Assembly: GCF_001949145.1 (NCBI RefSeq)
Contig: NW_019091362.1
Span: 10,624,031 to 10,688,030, forward strand
DNA length: 64,000 nucleotides
Direction: 5' to 3'
Source of the DNA: Acanthaster planci
Taxonomy: Eukaryota; Echinodermata; Asteroidea; Valvatida; Acanthasteridae
Part shown: positions 40,301-48,830 of the stretch, piece by piece
Position numbering within the stretch: the stretch's first letter is position 1
How the letters are laid out: each line of letters starts with the position of its first letter
Program-made: the position numbers and the translations under genes
Notes under the pieces: model-generated
The model's input: only the letters and a program-made list of their open reading frames with translations
What the model was told of the DNA's origin: nothing
Databases searched by the model: none

Positions 40301-43300
40301 TCTGAATTGTGCTATTCTCCAACAGAGAGGAACTGCAGCTTTGGAAAAGCAAGCATGGTTCATATGACCACTGATGTCTTGATTACATGTAGGTGGTACA
40401 TGTACAACTCAATTTATGCGTAGTTTGTGCATGTACAATTACATGTACATGTAGCTACATGTATAATCACACAACGCTTCTCGACTAACCTGAGAATGAC
40501 TCTACCTGTCTACAATCAGTGGAAATAAGATGCATAAAACCTTGGAAATCTCCCAGGGTTGAAATTGAGATTGATAGCATCTCAGTTGCCTCATCACATG
40601 CCATTGATCAGTCAGCACAATTCAATAAATGAGTTCCGCCTCTGTTTATTGAGCAAGCCCTGGCAGAGTGCGTATATTGTATATGTAAGTGTACTTGCCG
40701 AGGAGATGGCATGGCCTGTCATATTGTTGAATGATGGACAAAAATGAAGGAATTGTGGGTCTGCCGCTTCATTGCTTTTCACAGAAACCTGCGTCAGTGA
40801 TATGGATAAAGAAGCATGTGGCTGTCACCTTTTGCTTAAGCGATAATGAAAGTTGATAATGAGATACACACAGAAATACGAATGATGGACACAACAAGCA
40901 TGGTCAAAGTAACAATGTGAAAGATGCTCCCAAGATTTATACAACGGTCCTTCATGACCAACCCTTCTTCCTTAAATAAGGAAACATGGGAGAAAGACTT
41001 TGTGATGTTTATTTGAAATAAAAAGACACCATGCCACGACTTTTACAATGCCCAAGATGAGGGTAATAATGCAGCCTTCTTCAAACAGCTTAATCGTCAT
41101 GAACAGCATACAGTATGAGAACACACCATTTAATCAAAACGTCCATTACCGACAGTAATGCACTCTGCAGAATGCATTTATACATGTACATTAACAGAAT
41201 GTACTGTTCATTACTTGGTAAGCTCTGCCCAGTAATTTCTGCCTCAGTGCATAACACTCCAGCGGTTTCCCAAGCTTTGGATATTTGGCTGTCAATATAA
41301 CACTTCCAAATGACTGATCTCTCTTGGCTTGGAGGATGAAATTAAATTAGCTTTTTGATTTCGCAAACTGCCCCCAGCTACAATGTACAGACCCATGTGT
41401 ATCACACACTCATGATTTATTACGCTAAGAAATTACTTTCGGCACATGACTTTCCCCAGGGAGAGTTTCTTATTTAGTTGCACTTCAGGTAAATAGGAAT
41501 TTAAAAGTCAGAGTGGTCCCTCATACCATCATCTTACATTTCTAAATTCAATACATTCAATTTCAACCACGTCAACCTTGCATGGTGGAATTGATAAAGA
41601 TGACATCTACAGATACAGTTACTCTGAGGGGAAGCTTCTGACATCCCATGTGGAGAATGTTGTCTTGTGTTTTTATTTACCTCATGGATATGCATTAATT
41701 ACATGCATAGCCAAGGTAAATACAGGTATATTTGCATATCCTTTTTTGAAGGGGAGAGGTTTACTTTCCAAACCCGACTGCCCCCTTCAAGTAACCAAAC
41801 CCAAAACTACTCCCTTAAAGGAAGGGAAATGCCATTTTCCATAGTTCTTTGACTCAGCTTGATACTGTTTCTCTATTTATACTTGTGGACTGAATCAGGG
41901 CAACACTTAAGCACTTAGCAATGTCAACAGGCTGTCAGTTTTGGAAATGTCAAGCATGCATGTGCACAGTTTAGATGGTGATGTCCCGGGGACCGTACGT
42001 GGTTCTACCGAGACCATCCCTGACAGCCAAAATAAATCGGCCCCAAATAACTTGGTCAAAATCATCAATGCTACTGATGACCACAACTTGCCACACAGCC
42101 CTTTAATTACAACGGTGAAAGCTGTGCAATGCCAGCCTTTCCAAAATTAGAACACAAAGAACTGAAGCTGAAGTAAAGAGTAAAATGGTATGCCATATAA
42201 ATTCATGTTACAATCATCATATCATACGTACATGTATTTGGGGAATTCCAGTATTACGTACATTCAGAGGCTATGAGCACTTTGAAAAAACAAGCTTAAG
42301 TAATTACGGTGAAAGTTTATCTCTAATACAAAAATGGTATCTAGTTCAAGTCAAGTTTACATGTATAGGCCTCAGTATACATGTACATACTGTATGTACA
42401 CATAACAAGACACGGTTATATGTACTTGTACATGTACGTACAGTACATATACCTTGGTGAATAAGGTATGATATGGAAACATCAAATTGTGAACATTACG
42501 GGCACTACACAGGGTTCCTGCACCTAAAAAACAGTTCAATTCTGTGACTTTTCCGTGACCAAATTATGAAACTCCATGACCCAATACCACAATTTCTTGG
42601 ACTCTTTGGACTTTTAAAGTTGCAAATAAAATAACACATTTTTGCACTTATTTCTGAGAGCAGTAGTGTTTGAAAAATTCCATGACTTTTCTGTGACTTT
42701 TGTCATTTTTACCAAATTCCATGACTTTTTCGTGACTTTTCCAGGCCCCGAGAACCCCGACTACATTTTAACATTATGGACGTTAAGTATGTGAAATCAA
42801 TTTGATAATTTCACACAATTGAACTTGAGAAGACATACTTACCGGTACATATAATCATATAGTCAGTTCTTCATGTTATTATTTTAGGAGCCAGAACACA
42901 TTTGACACAATATGCACCACATTACAAGAAGCTGTCTTTATGACCATGTCTTGCTTCATGAAGCAGTTATAATGTAAATCATTGTATCAGACCGTACTGT
43001 AAAACCGTAATTTTACCAAAAAAAAATTGGGGGGAGGGTTCCACAAAACATTATAGGGCTCTAACCATATCCAGTCACTTTGGTTTATGTCTCTAACATT
43101 AGGTCCCTTACATGTATATACCTGTAGGTCTCTTTAATTCAATACCATATTTAAGGTAGTGGTGCTTGCAGTTTTGAGATTTCCTGATCATTCCACTATT
43201 CAGCGTTACAAGGTTGTGAACATGTATTATAATACTGGCACAGCCATACATGTACATGTGCCCTATGGGTAATGTGCAGTGTAAGTAAAAGGTGGCACCT

Positions 43301-46300
43301 GTAAGAAATGACTGTGCAAGCAGTTGAGGTACGGTACATGTACACTGTATACCAACTTAAAAAGCATGTACAGTGTACATGTATGGACTACCAAACCTGA
43401 AAGAAGTGAGCCGATGGACATGTTTGCTTTCTCGATCTGCATCAGTTATGACTTCTATAATGATGTCCCACATGATAGTACCATTGCTATTGATTCAAGA
43501 TGTTCAGTAATATGTGTATAACCAGTTACCATCTGGAGGTATTTATCGATGACGGGTGACAGGAGAGCAGAATCTATACCAAGGAATTGAAGATGGGTAA
43601 GGGTGAATCCACACCCCAAATTTTATTGGGGGGGTGGAACTTTGGGGTATTTAGGGGGGGGGTTAATTCTGAACTTTTTGTCTTACTTTTTATGGCCTCT
43701 CTATACATGTATGTAGCGTGAGGCCACATTTTGGGGTTTTTACAATGTACATGCTTTTGGAAGAAATGGAAGTGAATCAGACCAACAACAGCCTTTCCTC
43801 ATTCTTTTTAAAAAAAAAACAAAAAGGGCACCTTTGTTTTATTGCCTGCTTCCCTATCCACCCTTGGAGATGGGGTATTGAGTGAGGAGTAACGGGTGTA
43901 CACAAACACAAGAACAAATACAAATGAATTGAAATGGTGTGTCAAAGAAACACCTGTCGAAAGAACCTACATTGAAAATCTCTGTTTGTGATCCTATGAA
44001 AATAATGGAAGATGAAAATGGAACCAACCAAAATTGTACTGGGACCAGGACAAGGTTTTGTTTAGAAAAATATTTATAGAACAATACAATGTTGGTTTAG
44101 CCACAGAACGAGTGTTCCACTCTCCAACAGGTTTTTGCTGAGACAGTAGAGAAAGCAGTGATCCATATTGATGAACAAACTGTCATGGAATCTTTGAAGT
44201 GAAGAGTGATCAACCAGCTTTAAAAGGTCGTGAAGCTGAATTCCAGAATTGTCAAACATGCAACTCTGTCACTGATGTTGCTCTTTTGATTTGCAGAAAG
44301 CTTGCCATCTTCCAAACTCGGTCAGCCACACGGGTCCTGGTCCGTGACCGCGACGTCCTGAAGTGGCTGTTCCTTATAGTCATTGTGCTGACCGGCTATC
44401 TGGCGGCCTGGACAACTTTCTCCGTGCAGAGTGTGAAGAACTGCAATGTGGACATTGTGACCATTGGCTTGACGGATTCCGGCATGAAGTTCAGCATATG
44501 TATGATGGAGTGGTGGGATTATGTTGTTGAAATAAGTGAGTTCAGAAATTTTTTTTACAATTCAATGTTATGACTGAAGTTTGATTCTAACTAATTGGTT
44601 GATCCACCCTGATTATTTGGTTGAAATAGGTGTGTTCAGAAAAAATTAACAATTTTACGTTATGATTGAAGTTTGATTCTAACCACTCGGTTGATCCACC
44701 CTGATTATGTGGTTGAAATGAGTGAATTCAGAAAAAAAATTAACAATTTTGCTTTATGACTGATACATATAGATTGGATTCTAACCAGTCGGCTGATCTT
44801 AATGAACGTCGACAGCTGAGTGATTCAGACAACTGCACTGGCAATCAGAAGGTCACTGATTTGAGTCCAACCAAACATTCCAAAGCAAGCTTGTGAATAT
44901 TTTACACTTGCTTGGAGCACAACCGAACTCCCAGTGCTCAGTTAGTCATAATGGGCAAACTAAATACTTAAAAGATAAATAAAAATCCATTCCCATGACT
45001 CCTACAGTATGTGTGCATTTTAATAATGGAATCCTATTCCTCATTTTCAGTTGAGATTCTGTTTCTGCTGTTTGGAATCTACCTTTGCTACTCAGTTCGT
45101 GCAGCCCCAAGTGAATTTCACGAGACTCGCTACATCAGCATAGCCATTTATAACGAGACAATCTTCTGCACATTTCTTTACATTACTAGGTAGGTATTTC
45201 ATTTTACACTCATATTCAAACAAATCCAAAATGGACAAGTAGTTGATACAATGTTTCAGTCGAATTTCTCAGAATTCATACATACAAGTAATCCGATCAT
45301 TTCATTCGCTTCAGCTGTACAGGTCACTGCTAAACACATTTGAAATCATCCTGCAGCTACATGTACATGTATGCCTATGCAGAAAACCTGTACTCTACTT
45401 CAAGCTTTTAAAGAGTTCCTTAGTATCTTTGGTAAATATTTTCACTTTATTCACAATTTATTTTTATCTGTTGTTGTTCACAGACATATCATATGGGGCA
45501 AGGTTGCTCCCGACTGGATTTATCTGATGTACTTCCTAAGGTCTCAACTCACAACTACTGTAATGTTAGCACTCATCTTTATTCCAAAGGTATGGCAACC
45601 TTTCACTTTGAAAATTAGCATGTGTCTACATGATAGTGTGTGGTATCTTCCACATAAACTGCAGATGAAATTACAAAAAGTATTTGTCAAGACAAATTAA
45701 TCGGCTGAAGATGTATTATTATTTTAGAATTAATTTACCTGTGATAGATCTGGATACATCTAGATGGGAAAGTTGAAAAAAGTTAGAGGATCTTTACTTT
45801 ACCTATGTTCAGTCCACCAGGTACAGCGCGCGATATATACATCGCATTGAACAATTTGCCAAAGTACTGTCACAGTTACATGTACTTTTCAAGGCAGAAA
45901 GCTCCACTCAGGATTTACACGTACATGTACATTTGGAAGAGAAAAGCAAAAAGGTTAGGAACCGCAAAACTGCAAAAATAAAAAAAATGTGAGAGGTTAA
46001 AGTACATGTAATGGAATGATGAGTGACTGTCACCTTTTAGTTATTTCTTCAAATATCTAGAAAAAGAAACAGTTTTATTTGAGCCCCTGATGAAATATTC
46101 CTATGTTGTTTCATTTTGGTTCCAAGATCAAAGTCATACACAAGCTTCTGCATGACGAGTCCTTTCGAGAGCGTGTGAACTCACGGGTGGTGTACGATGG
46201 CAAGTGGCACAACTCATTCCATCGACCAAACTCCAGCTCCTCCAACATCAACAATGACCACAACTTCAGTCCTGAAGATGTCAGGGTGAGGGTAGGACGA

Positions 46301-47228
46301 CTCAAGCCACTGACTTGTTTCATTTGCAGAACATATTTGCTTGAAGTCCTCAAATAAACAATTCCTTCCAAACAGCTGCAAATCAGTGCAAGGTGGTGTT
46401 ACATGTATTTGTCATAGGCGGGGTTGGAATTGACGGCGGGCAGGACATGAGTTATTGTACGGTAGATCCAGAAAAAACTGGCTCATAGGAAAATTGCAGT
46501 GTTGAAGCGGAGTCCTCAAAACCCAGTACAGAGTACTCCGAGCACTTTAGGGGCCCGAGTCCTGGGACAAATCCAAGTACACTGGCAACGAGTCCGAGTA
46601 CAAATCTCTGAGTCCGAGTACATCAAAGGACGAGTGCTGGGCCGAGTCCAAAATTTTCAAATGAATAGGAAACCATTCTCATCAAGTCTAGTGTTAAGTG
46701 GTAGAAGCTGGGATGTACTCGTACATGTACCGGGTACATGTCCACACCAGTTCCATACAATCCTCTTTAAATTCCAGGTGAATCTCAAAGGATAAAGGAG
46801 GGTTAGGGTTCACATCACTATGTTTCCACCAGAGATACCTGAATATGTCAGAATACAAATTCATGGTCTGAATTTCAAATAATAAACTGGTCTTTCATGT
46901 GATGACATGGTGTTGATTGCAGGAAGAGCTCAAGCGACTCTACACGCAGCTTGAGGTCTACAAGACAAAGTCGTTACGTATCGACAACCCGCACCTGCCG
47001 TCCAAGAAAAAGAGCAACGTCTCCAAGTGGAGGGCCCCGCGCCGTTTCTCTCGCGGTTACAGCCTGCGCACCCACAGCGGCCACTCAGAGAGCGAGCGGT
47101 CATCCGAGATTGCCCGCAGCAATGAGAGCCTGGGCAAAGCAGTGGAGTTGCATGACTACCGGGCAAACCACGTGGACCCGTCCGACCAGTCCCACTGCAG
47201 CAGCCAAAAGTGGCTTTGCCAGCAATGA
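2519..47228 (+). CDS. GPR158/GPR179-type class C orphan GPCR (metabotropic glycine receptor-like), whole gene, 9 exons
   Basis: The joined exons are 2519-3660, 26269-26374, 36067-36405, 38166-38344, 44297-44535, 45051-45189, 45484-45589, 46127-46285 and 46923-47228. They total 2715 nt (904 residues plus stop), and every junction has GT...AG ends and matching phase. Seen in order: signal peptide (about 1-26), basic linker with RARR (133-136), Cache ectodomain (about 155-395), EGF-like/Cys-rich linker (398-492), seven helices (about 500-748) and a cytoplasmic tail (751-904). Landmarks shared with the family are the CLPCREGC linker, TM3 LVLKIYR, PSEFHETRY before TM6, IFIPK at the end of TM7, and SPEDVREELKRLYTQLE. 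Known of the family: plasma-membrane receptor; GPR158 binds glycine through its Cache domain and scaffolds RGS7-Gbeta5. Glycine binding here is inferred. Vertebrates have two paralogues, so this is best called a GPR158/179 co-orthologue. Confidence 0.93.
4918..5081. repeat. Pentanucleotide repeat (CTCGA/CAACA-type)
   Basis: Imperfect ACTCG/ACTCA units run into a nearly pure ACACA/CAACA pentamer tract and back into CTCAA units. The stretch creates apparent low-complexity ORFs that are not genes. Confidence 0.85.
8446..8715. repeat. Probable short interspersed element with CGTCGC borders
   Basis: The left end CATGGACGTCGCCAGGATTT and the inverted right end CATAAGCGTCGCAAG share CAT..CGTCGC.AG, and the interior is purine/pyrimidine-rich. 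This looks like an inverted-repeat nonautonomous element, but the ends are poorly matched and no target duplication is clear. Confidence 0.35.
11742..11911. repeat. Inverted repeat, 13-bp arms
   Basis: GCAAGATATGGGA (11742-11754) is perfectly inverted at 11899-11911. ATTTGTCCAA at about 11705 is also inverted near 12000. This may be a decayed inverted-repeat element. Confidence 0.4.
13271..13304. repeat. (TA)17 microsatellite
   Basis: An uninterrupted TA dinucleotide tract of 34 nt. Confidence 0.97.
20172..20255 (-). repeat. tRNA-like SINE relic
   Basis: Read on the minus strand, there is a GGTTCACCTCC B-box-like block (plus 20175-20185) preceded by sequence resembling a tRNA with a long variable arm (GGTTAAGGCGAGA...). 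No matching acceptor stem was found, so a SINE relic is favoured over a tRNA gene. Confidence 0.4.
24380..24421. repeat. (CAA)n microsatellite
   Basis: Repeated CAA trinucleotides with a few AATAA and AGA interruptions. Confidence 0.9.
25979..26018 (+). repeat. Short direct tandem pair
   Basis: TTGGCTAGATACGTGTA occurs twice with a period of about 21 bp, some 250 bp before exon 2. Confidence 0.7.
26269..26374 (+). CDS. GPCR exon 2: end of Cache domain and start of EGF-like module
   Basis: This is a 106-nt exon with acceptor GATTCCAG (ending 26268) and donor AAG/GTATTT (26375). The incoming AT from exon 1 plus G makes Met381; the rest reads VATVDVDVRSIDINQC and continues to HRCSNTTK. That is the characteristic last strand of the Cache domain (DVDV) followed by a DINxC opening of a calcium-binding EGF type. 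Cys398 and Cys411 are here and the partner cysteines are in exon 3. It leaves in phase 0, as exon 3 needs. The reading frame around it is not a notable long ORF, so it would be missed by simple ORF searching. Confidence 0.9.
32866..33055. repeat. Clustered TGTAGATTCGTAA repeats with a perfect hairpin
   Basis: Variants of CTGTAGATTCGTAA occur near 32881, 32944, 32988 and 33022, with inverted AATCTACAG words between them. The best pair, ACTGTAGATTC (32987-32997) and GAATCTACAGT (33007-33017), gives an 11-bp perfect stem with a 9-nt loop. Confidence 0.75.
34001..34150 (-). mobile_element. tRNA-derived SINE copy 1
   Basis: On the minus strand, GGTTGGCGTAGTG (A-box-like) is followed by the B-box-like GGATTCGAATCC (34077-34088), then a body ending GGGTTTTCTCCGGGGTTTCC. 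That tail resembles SINE-like repeats common in marine invertebrates. A related copy is at 37840-38010. Confidence 0.6.
34175..34196. repeat. 22-nt perfect palindrome
   Basis: The arms are ATCTCTGTAGG and CCTACAGAGAT with no spacer, 25 bp past SINE copy 1. Confidence 0.85.
36067..36405 (+). CDS. GPCR exon 3: EGF-like remainder, Cys-rich linker and TM1
   Basis: The acceptor TTGTTCCCGACAG ends at 36066 and the donor AAG/GTGAGG begins at 36406; the exon is 113 codons, phase 0 on both sides. It starts CVHIPGMGFQSGTYMCVC (Cys417, 432, 434), completing the EGF-like fold begun in exon 2. A second cluster, CLPCREGCETC and later C (residues 476, 479, 483, 486, 492), is the stalk seen just before TM1 in this receptor family. 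TM1 is LRILILSVQGICIFLTGVLA and following residues (about 500-523). The GC content is visibly higher than in the flanking introns. Confidence 0.94.
37545..37646. repeat. 16-bp minisatellite
   Basis: About six units of GGGACATCTCGTACCC with substitutions (for example GAGACAACTCGTGCCC and GAGACATCTAGTACCC). Confidence 0.85.
37840..38010 (-). mobile_element. tRNA-derived SINE copy 2
   Basis: The minus strand reads GTTGGTGTAGTGG (A-box-like), then ATTGAATCCGGAATCC in the B-box region, then GGATAGGGTTTTCAGTCCGT. It aligns in order with copy 1 at 34001-34150 (GTTGG.GTAGTG, GAATCCGGA, GGTTTTTCA) but is more diverged. Confidence 0.5.
38166..38344 (+). CDS. GPCR exon 4: TM2, extracellular loop 1 and TM3
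   Basis: The acceptor GGCCTTGCAG ends at 38165 and the donor ACAG/GTAAAA begins at 38345; there are 59 codons plus two bases, phase 2 out. TM2 is WMLVVVLLGAFLLYSELAAM (about 537-558). TM3 runs from ILVCFMQRW through GFAIAYGMLVLKIY (about 562-588). Cys565 sits where class C receptors have the TM3 cysteine that pairs with the second extracellular loop. The split Arg589 is completed by the first base of exon 5. A 26-bp minisatellite begins about 150 bp past the donor. Confidence 0.93.
38493..38861 (+). repeat. 26-bp minisatellite, about 14 copies
   Basis: The unit is TGAAGACCCATCACAAGACA then CTATCC, with regular variants (CCACCAAAAGACA; ATAAGACACAATC). Units directly abut and have no unique spacers. 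It lies in intron 4 close to the exon 4 donor. Confidence 0.95.
39851..40063. mobile_element. MITE with about 48-bp terminal inverted repeats
   Basis: The left end starts AATAGACCATATTCGCGGCG; the inverted right end starts AATAGACCGTATTCACGGCG. The match continues through TCCCCAATTTCA and TCGTATTCC to AACG with only a few substitutions. The interior is about 115 bp with no coding capacity. If the inner TA is the target site, a Tc1/mariner-type origin is possible, but the superfamily is not certain. Confidence 0.8.
42510..42759. mobile_element. MITE-like element, 250 bp, with 6-bp flanking duplication
   Basis: The ends are CAGGGTTC and GAACCCCG (7 of 8 paired), flanked by ACTACA on both sides (42504-42509 and 42760-42765). 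The interior repeats TCCATGACTTTT and CGTGACTTTT words, known from widespread animal repeats beginning CAGGGTTC, often regarded as hAT-like. A hAT element would give an 8-bp duplication, so the assignment is tentative. Confidence 0.7.
44297..44535 (+). CDS. GPCR exon 5: intracellular loop 2, TM4 and extracellular loop 2
   Basis: The acceptor TTTGATTTGCAG ends at 44296; the donor ATAA/GTGAGT begins at 44536, phase 1 out. It reads KLAIFQTRSATRVLVRDRDV, then TM4 (LKWLFLIVIVLTGYLAAWTT, about 610-630), then loop 2 with Cys638 and Cys657 (SICMMEWWDY), one of which is expected to pair with Cys565. The last 19 nt and the donor are the first part of a tandem repeat copied twice into the intron (see 44517-44800). 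Confidence 0.93.
44517..44800 (+). repeat. Tandem triplication spanning the exon 5 / intron 5 boundary
   Basis: Three units begin at 44517 (GATTATGTTGTTGAAATAAG), 44611 (GATTATTTGGTTGAAATAGG) and 44703 (GATTATGTGGTTGAAATGAG), each followed by a shared body including TTGATTCTAAC, GGTTGATCCACCCT and similar blocks. Unit lengths are 94 and 92 bp. Unit 1 includes the last 19 coding nt and the real donor GTGAGT; units 2 and 3 carry GTGTGT and GTGAAT at the same place. Confidence 0.92.
44801..44900 (+). repeat. Possible tRNA-like SINE relic in intron 5
   Basis: CAGCTGAGTG and, later, GGTCACTGATTTGAGTCC resemble degenerate A and B boxes at suitable spacing. No acceptor stem or matching copy was seen. 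Confidence 0.25.
45051..45189 (+). CDS. GPCR exon 6: TM5 and most of TM6
   Basis: The acceptor CCTCATTTTCAG ends at 45050 and the donor TACTAG/GTAGGT begins at 45190. The leading TT completes Ile669. It reads EILFLLFGIYLCYSV (TM5, with the exon 5 end), RAAPSEFHETRY (intracellular loop 3, the most recognisable family motif), then ISIAIYNETIFCTFLYIT (TM6, about 696-718 with exon 7). Phase 2 out. Confidence 0.93.
45484..45589 (+). CDS. GPCR exon 7: extracellular loop 3 and TM7
   Basis: The acceptor GTTGTTCACAG ends at 45483 and the donor CCAAAG/GTATGG begins at 45590. The first base completes Arg715. The exon reads HIIWGKVAPDWIYLMYFLRS and continues as LTTTVMLALIFIPK, the TM7 helix (about 725-748) ending in the IPK motif typical of GPR158/179 and of class C receptors generally. 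Phase 0 out. Confidence 0.92.
46127..46285 (+). CDS. GPCR exon 8: proximal cytoplasmic tail
   Basis: The exon is 53 codons, phase 0 on both sides; the donor GTCAGG/GTGAGG is strong. The acceptor TTGGTTCCAAG is weak in its last bases but is the only one that keeps frame. It reads IKVIHKLLHDESFRERVNSR, then a Ser/Asn-rich stretch, ending FSPEDVR. The PED(V/I)R ending is a fixed feature of this family directly before the tail helix. Confidence 0.88.
46500..46650 (+). repeat. GAGTCCGAGTAC-type short repeat in intron 8
   Basis: Irregular recurrences of CGAGTCC and GAGTAC words between exons 8 and 9; a degraded minisatellite. Confidence 0.55.
46923..47228 (+). CDS. GPCR exon 9: tail helix and C-terminus
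   Basis: The acceptor GTTGATTGCAG ends at 46922. It begins EELKRLYTQLEVYKTKSLRI then DNPHLPSKKK, matching the coiled-coil helix and NPHL motif that follow TM7 in GPR158/179. It goes on for about 70 basic and Ser-rich residues to a TGA at 47226-47228. The total tail after TM7 is about 154 residues, far shorter than in vertebrate GPR158 (about 1215 residues in all), and no VCPWE-type repeats are seen. AATAAA 61 nt after the stop supports a terminal exon, but a longer isoform through another donor is not excluded. Confidence 0.85.
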   Translation, partial: EELKRLYTQLEVYKTKSLRIDNPHLPSKKKSNVSKWRAPRRFSRGYSLRTHSGHSESERSSEIARSNESLGKAVELHDYRANHVDPSDQSHCSSQKWLCQQ

Positions 47229-47288
47229 CAGGAACTCAAGGTGTGAAGGTGTAGAGATCTCACAGAAGACAGACATCTGTGTGTACAT

Positions 47289-47294
47289 AATAAA
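47289..47294 (+). terminator. Poly(A) signal AATAAA of the GPCR gene
   Basis: A canonical AATAAA lies 61 nt downstream of the TGA in exon 9. It implies a very short 3' UTR and supports exon 9 as terminal. Distal sites are possible. Confidence 0.5.
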
Positions 47295-48802
47295 TGGGGT
47301 ATCTTAACTCCCAGATTCTGTTTTAGTTTTTCCCAGAGTATTTGTATTAACCCAAACCTTTGGAACACATGCTCAGTCCAACAAGATCCTGTGTAATTTA
47401 TACTGCATATAGAAGGTTAGGGTAAAAATTTCAGTGGTTTCTTGTTCCAGAACCATGTTTACGAACCTTGTTCCTGTTCCTTGTGCCAGAACCTGCATTA
47501 AAAAGTTCTCATTGGATTTATACATGTAATTAATTGCAGGAAAAAAGGCTACATTAAGCATTAACACACATGTCAGTCATTTACAAATGTTTAAGGAAGA
47601 AAACATCTACAAAACAGTAAAAGCAGCATTTAAAAATTTAAGAGCCTGGATGTTTAGTTTGAACGCCTTCCAAAATCACAAGTACAGAACAAGCAAAATT
47701 CGAATTAGCTTTAATTAATTTCTTAAATTTTCTGCATTTTAAAAGGGCCCTCTTCTTCTCCAGTGAATGAAAATTATGTGACATTCATTTCAGGATTAAA
47801 TGCATTGAAAAGTGTTCGCATTTAGACCTTCAAACAGCAAAATCTATGAATAGGCATTTTCTTTTGCACAAACCGATGTAACCTTTCAGTTTTCTTCCTC
47901 GAATGACATCAGAGCTTTGCTCATGAATATGGAATTACTCACCAGCATAAAAACCAAAGAGGTAACAGAATGCCCTTTAAAATAGTGAATTAAAAAATTT
48001 ATGTCAAAATAATACCTGGCCATTGATATTAATCCTGTTAATTGCCAGCAGTACAGTCGATGCGCATGATGACCAGTTTGCCATACAGGTATGTACATGT
48101 ACACGTAGGTAGAGTCAACATATGTGCTCATACATATGTATGTTTACATCCGTACCAGTCAGCAGGTGGTACACGTAGGTACTGCCATTAAAATTGTTTA
48201 CAAGGAATCAGCATTCAAGCTGCTGGTAGTGTTTATAATGCTTTGAGCCCTGATAAAAGGCAGACATGTACTTGTTGAAATAAGTTTTGCACCCATTATT
48301 GTATTACCGTAGCATATCATCCATACTGTACATGTGCATGTACAAGACTCCAGTACCTTCAATTTTTTTTTCTGGCATAGAGCCTACAGGTGCACCGTAC
48401 ATGTATATAAAATAGATGGAGTTACTGAATTAAAAATATCACCATTACCACACAGTAGACTTTCATTAATACAAAATGTACGAATCAAAAACAAAGACAT
48501 AAATTCTACAAACACAACAGACCAGAGGACAGACTTTGATTGTGTGTTCATGCAGATGGATCATGTTGGGCGAACATAATGTGGTCATTGCATTTAAATA
48601 CATGTACATGTAAGTACACATACATGTACATGTACAGATGTACCGGTACCTTTCCAAGATAAAAAAGTAAAGGACTCATTGCTTTTGAAACAGGTACATC
48701 TGATTCTACTCCAGGTCTCCAAGTAATGCATGAACATATCAATAAGTGACTATGGTAAATGTCAGTGAAAGTGCTACTGTCAGGAAAACTGTTTGAAATA
48801 CA

Positions 48803-48830
48803 TACATGTACATGTACATGTACATGTACG
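48803..48830. repeat. (TACATG)n microsatellite, longest run in the window
   Basis: Consecutive TACATG units, self-complementary at each step. Shorter relatives occur at 42430-42450, 43249-43262, 45357-45372, 48600-48640 and 49284-49305. Confidence 0.85.

Larger units (their letters stand above)
38345..44296 (+). other. GPCR intron 4 (5.95 kb), repeat-rich
   Basis: It contains a 26-bp minisatellite (38493-38861), two inverted-repeat elements (39851-40063 and 42510-42759) and many TACATGTA runs. No exon was found. Confidence 0.65.

Noticed and set aside
46951-47307. Alternative reading frame across GPCR exon 9
   Set aside because: It is an overlapping frame of the real exon. Only the chosen frame continues EDVR into EELKRLYTQLE and NPHLP.
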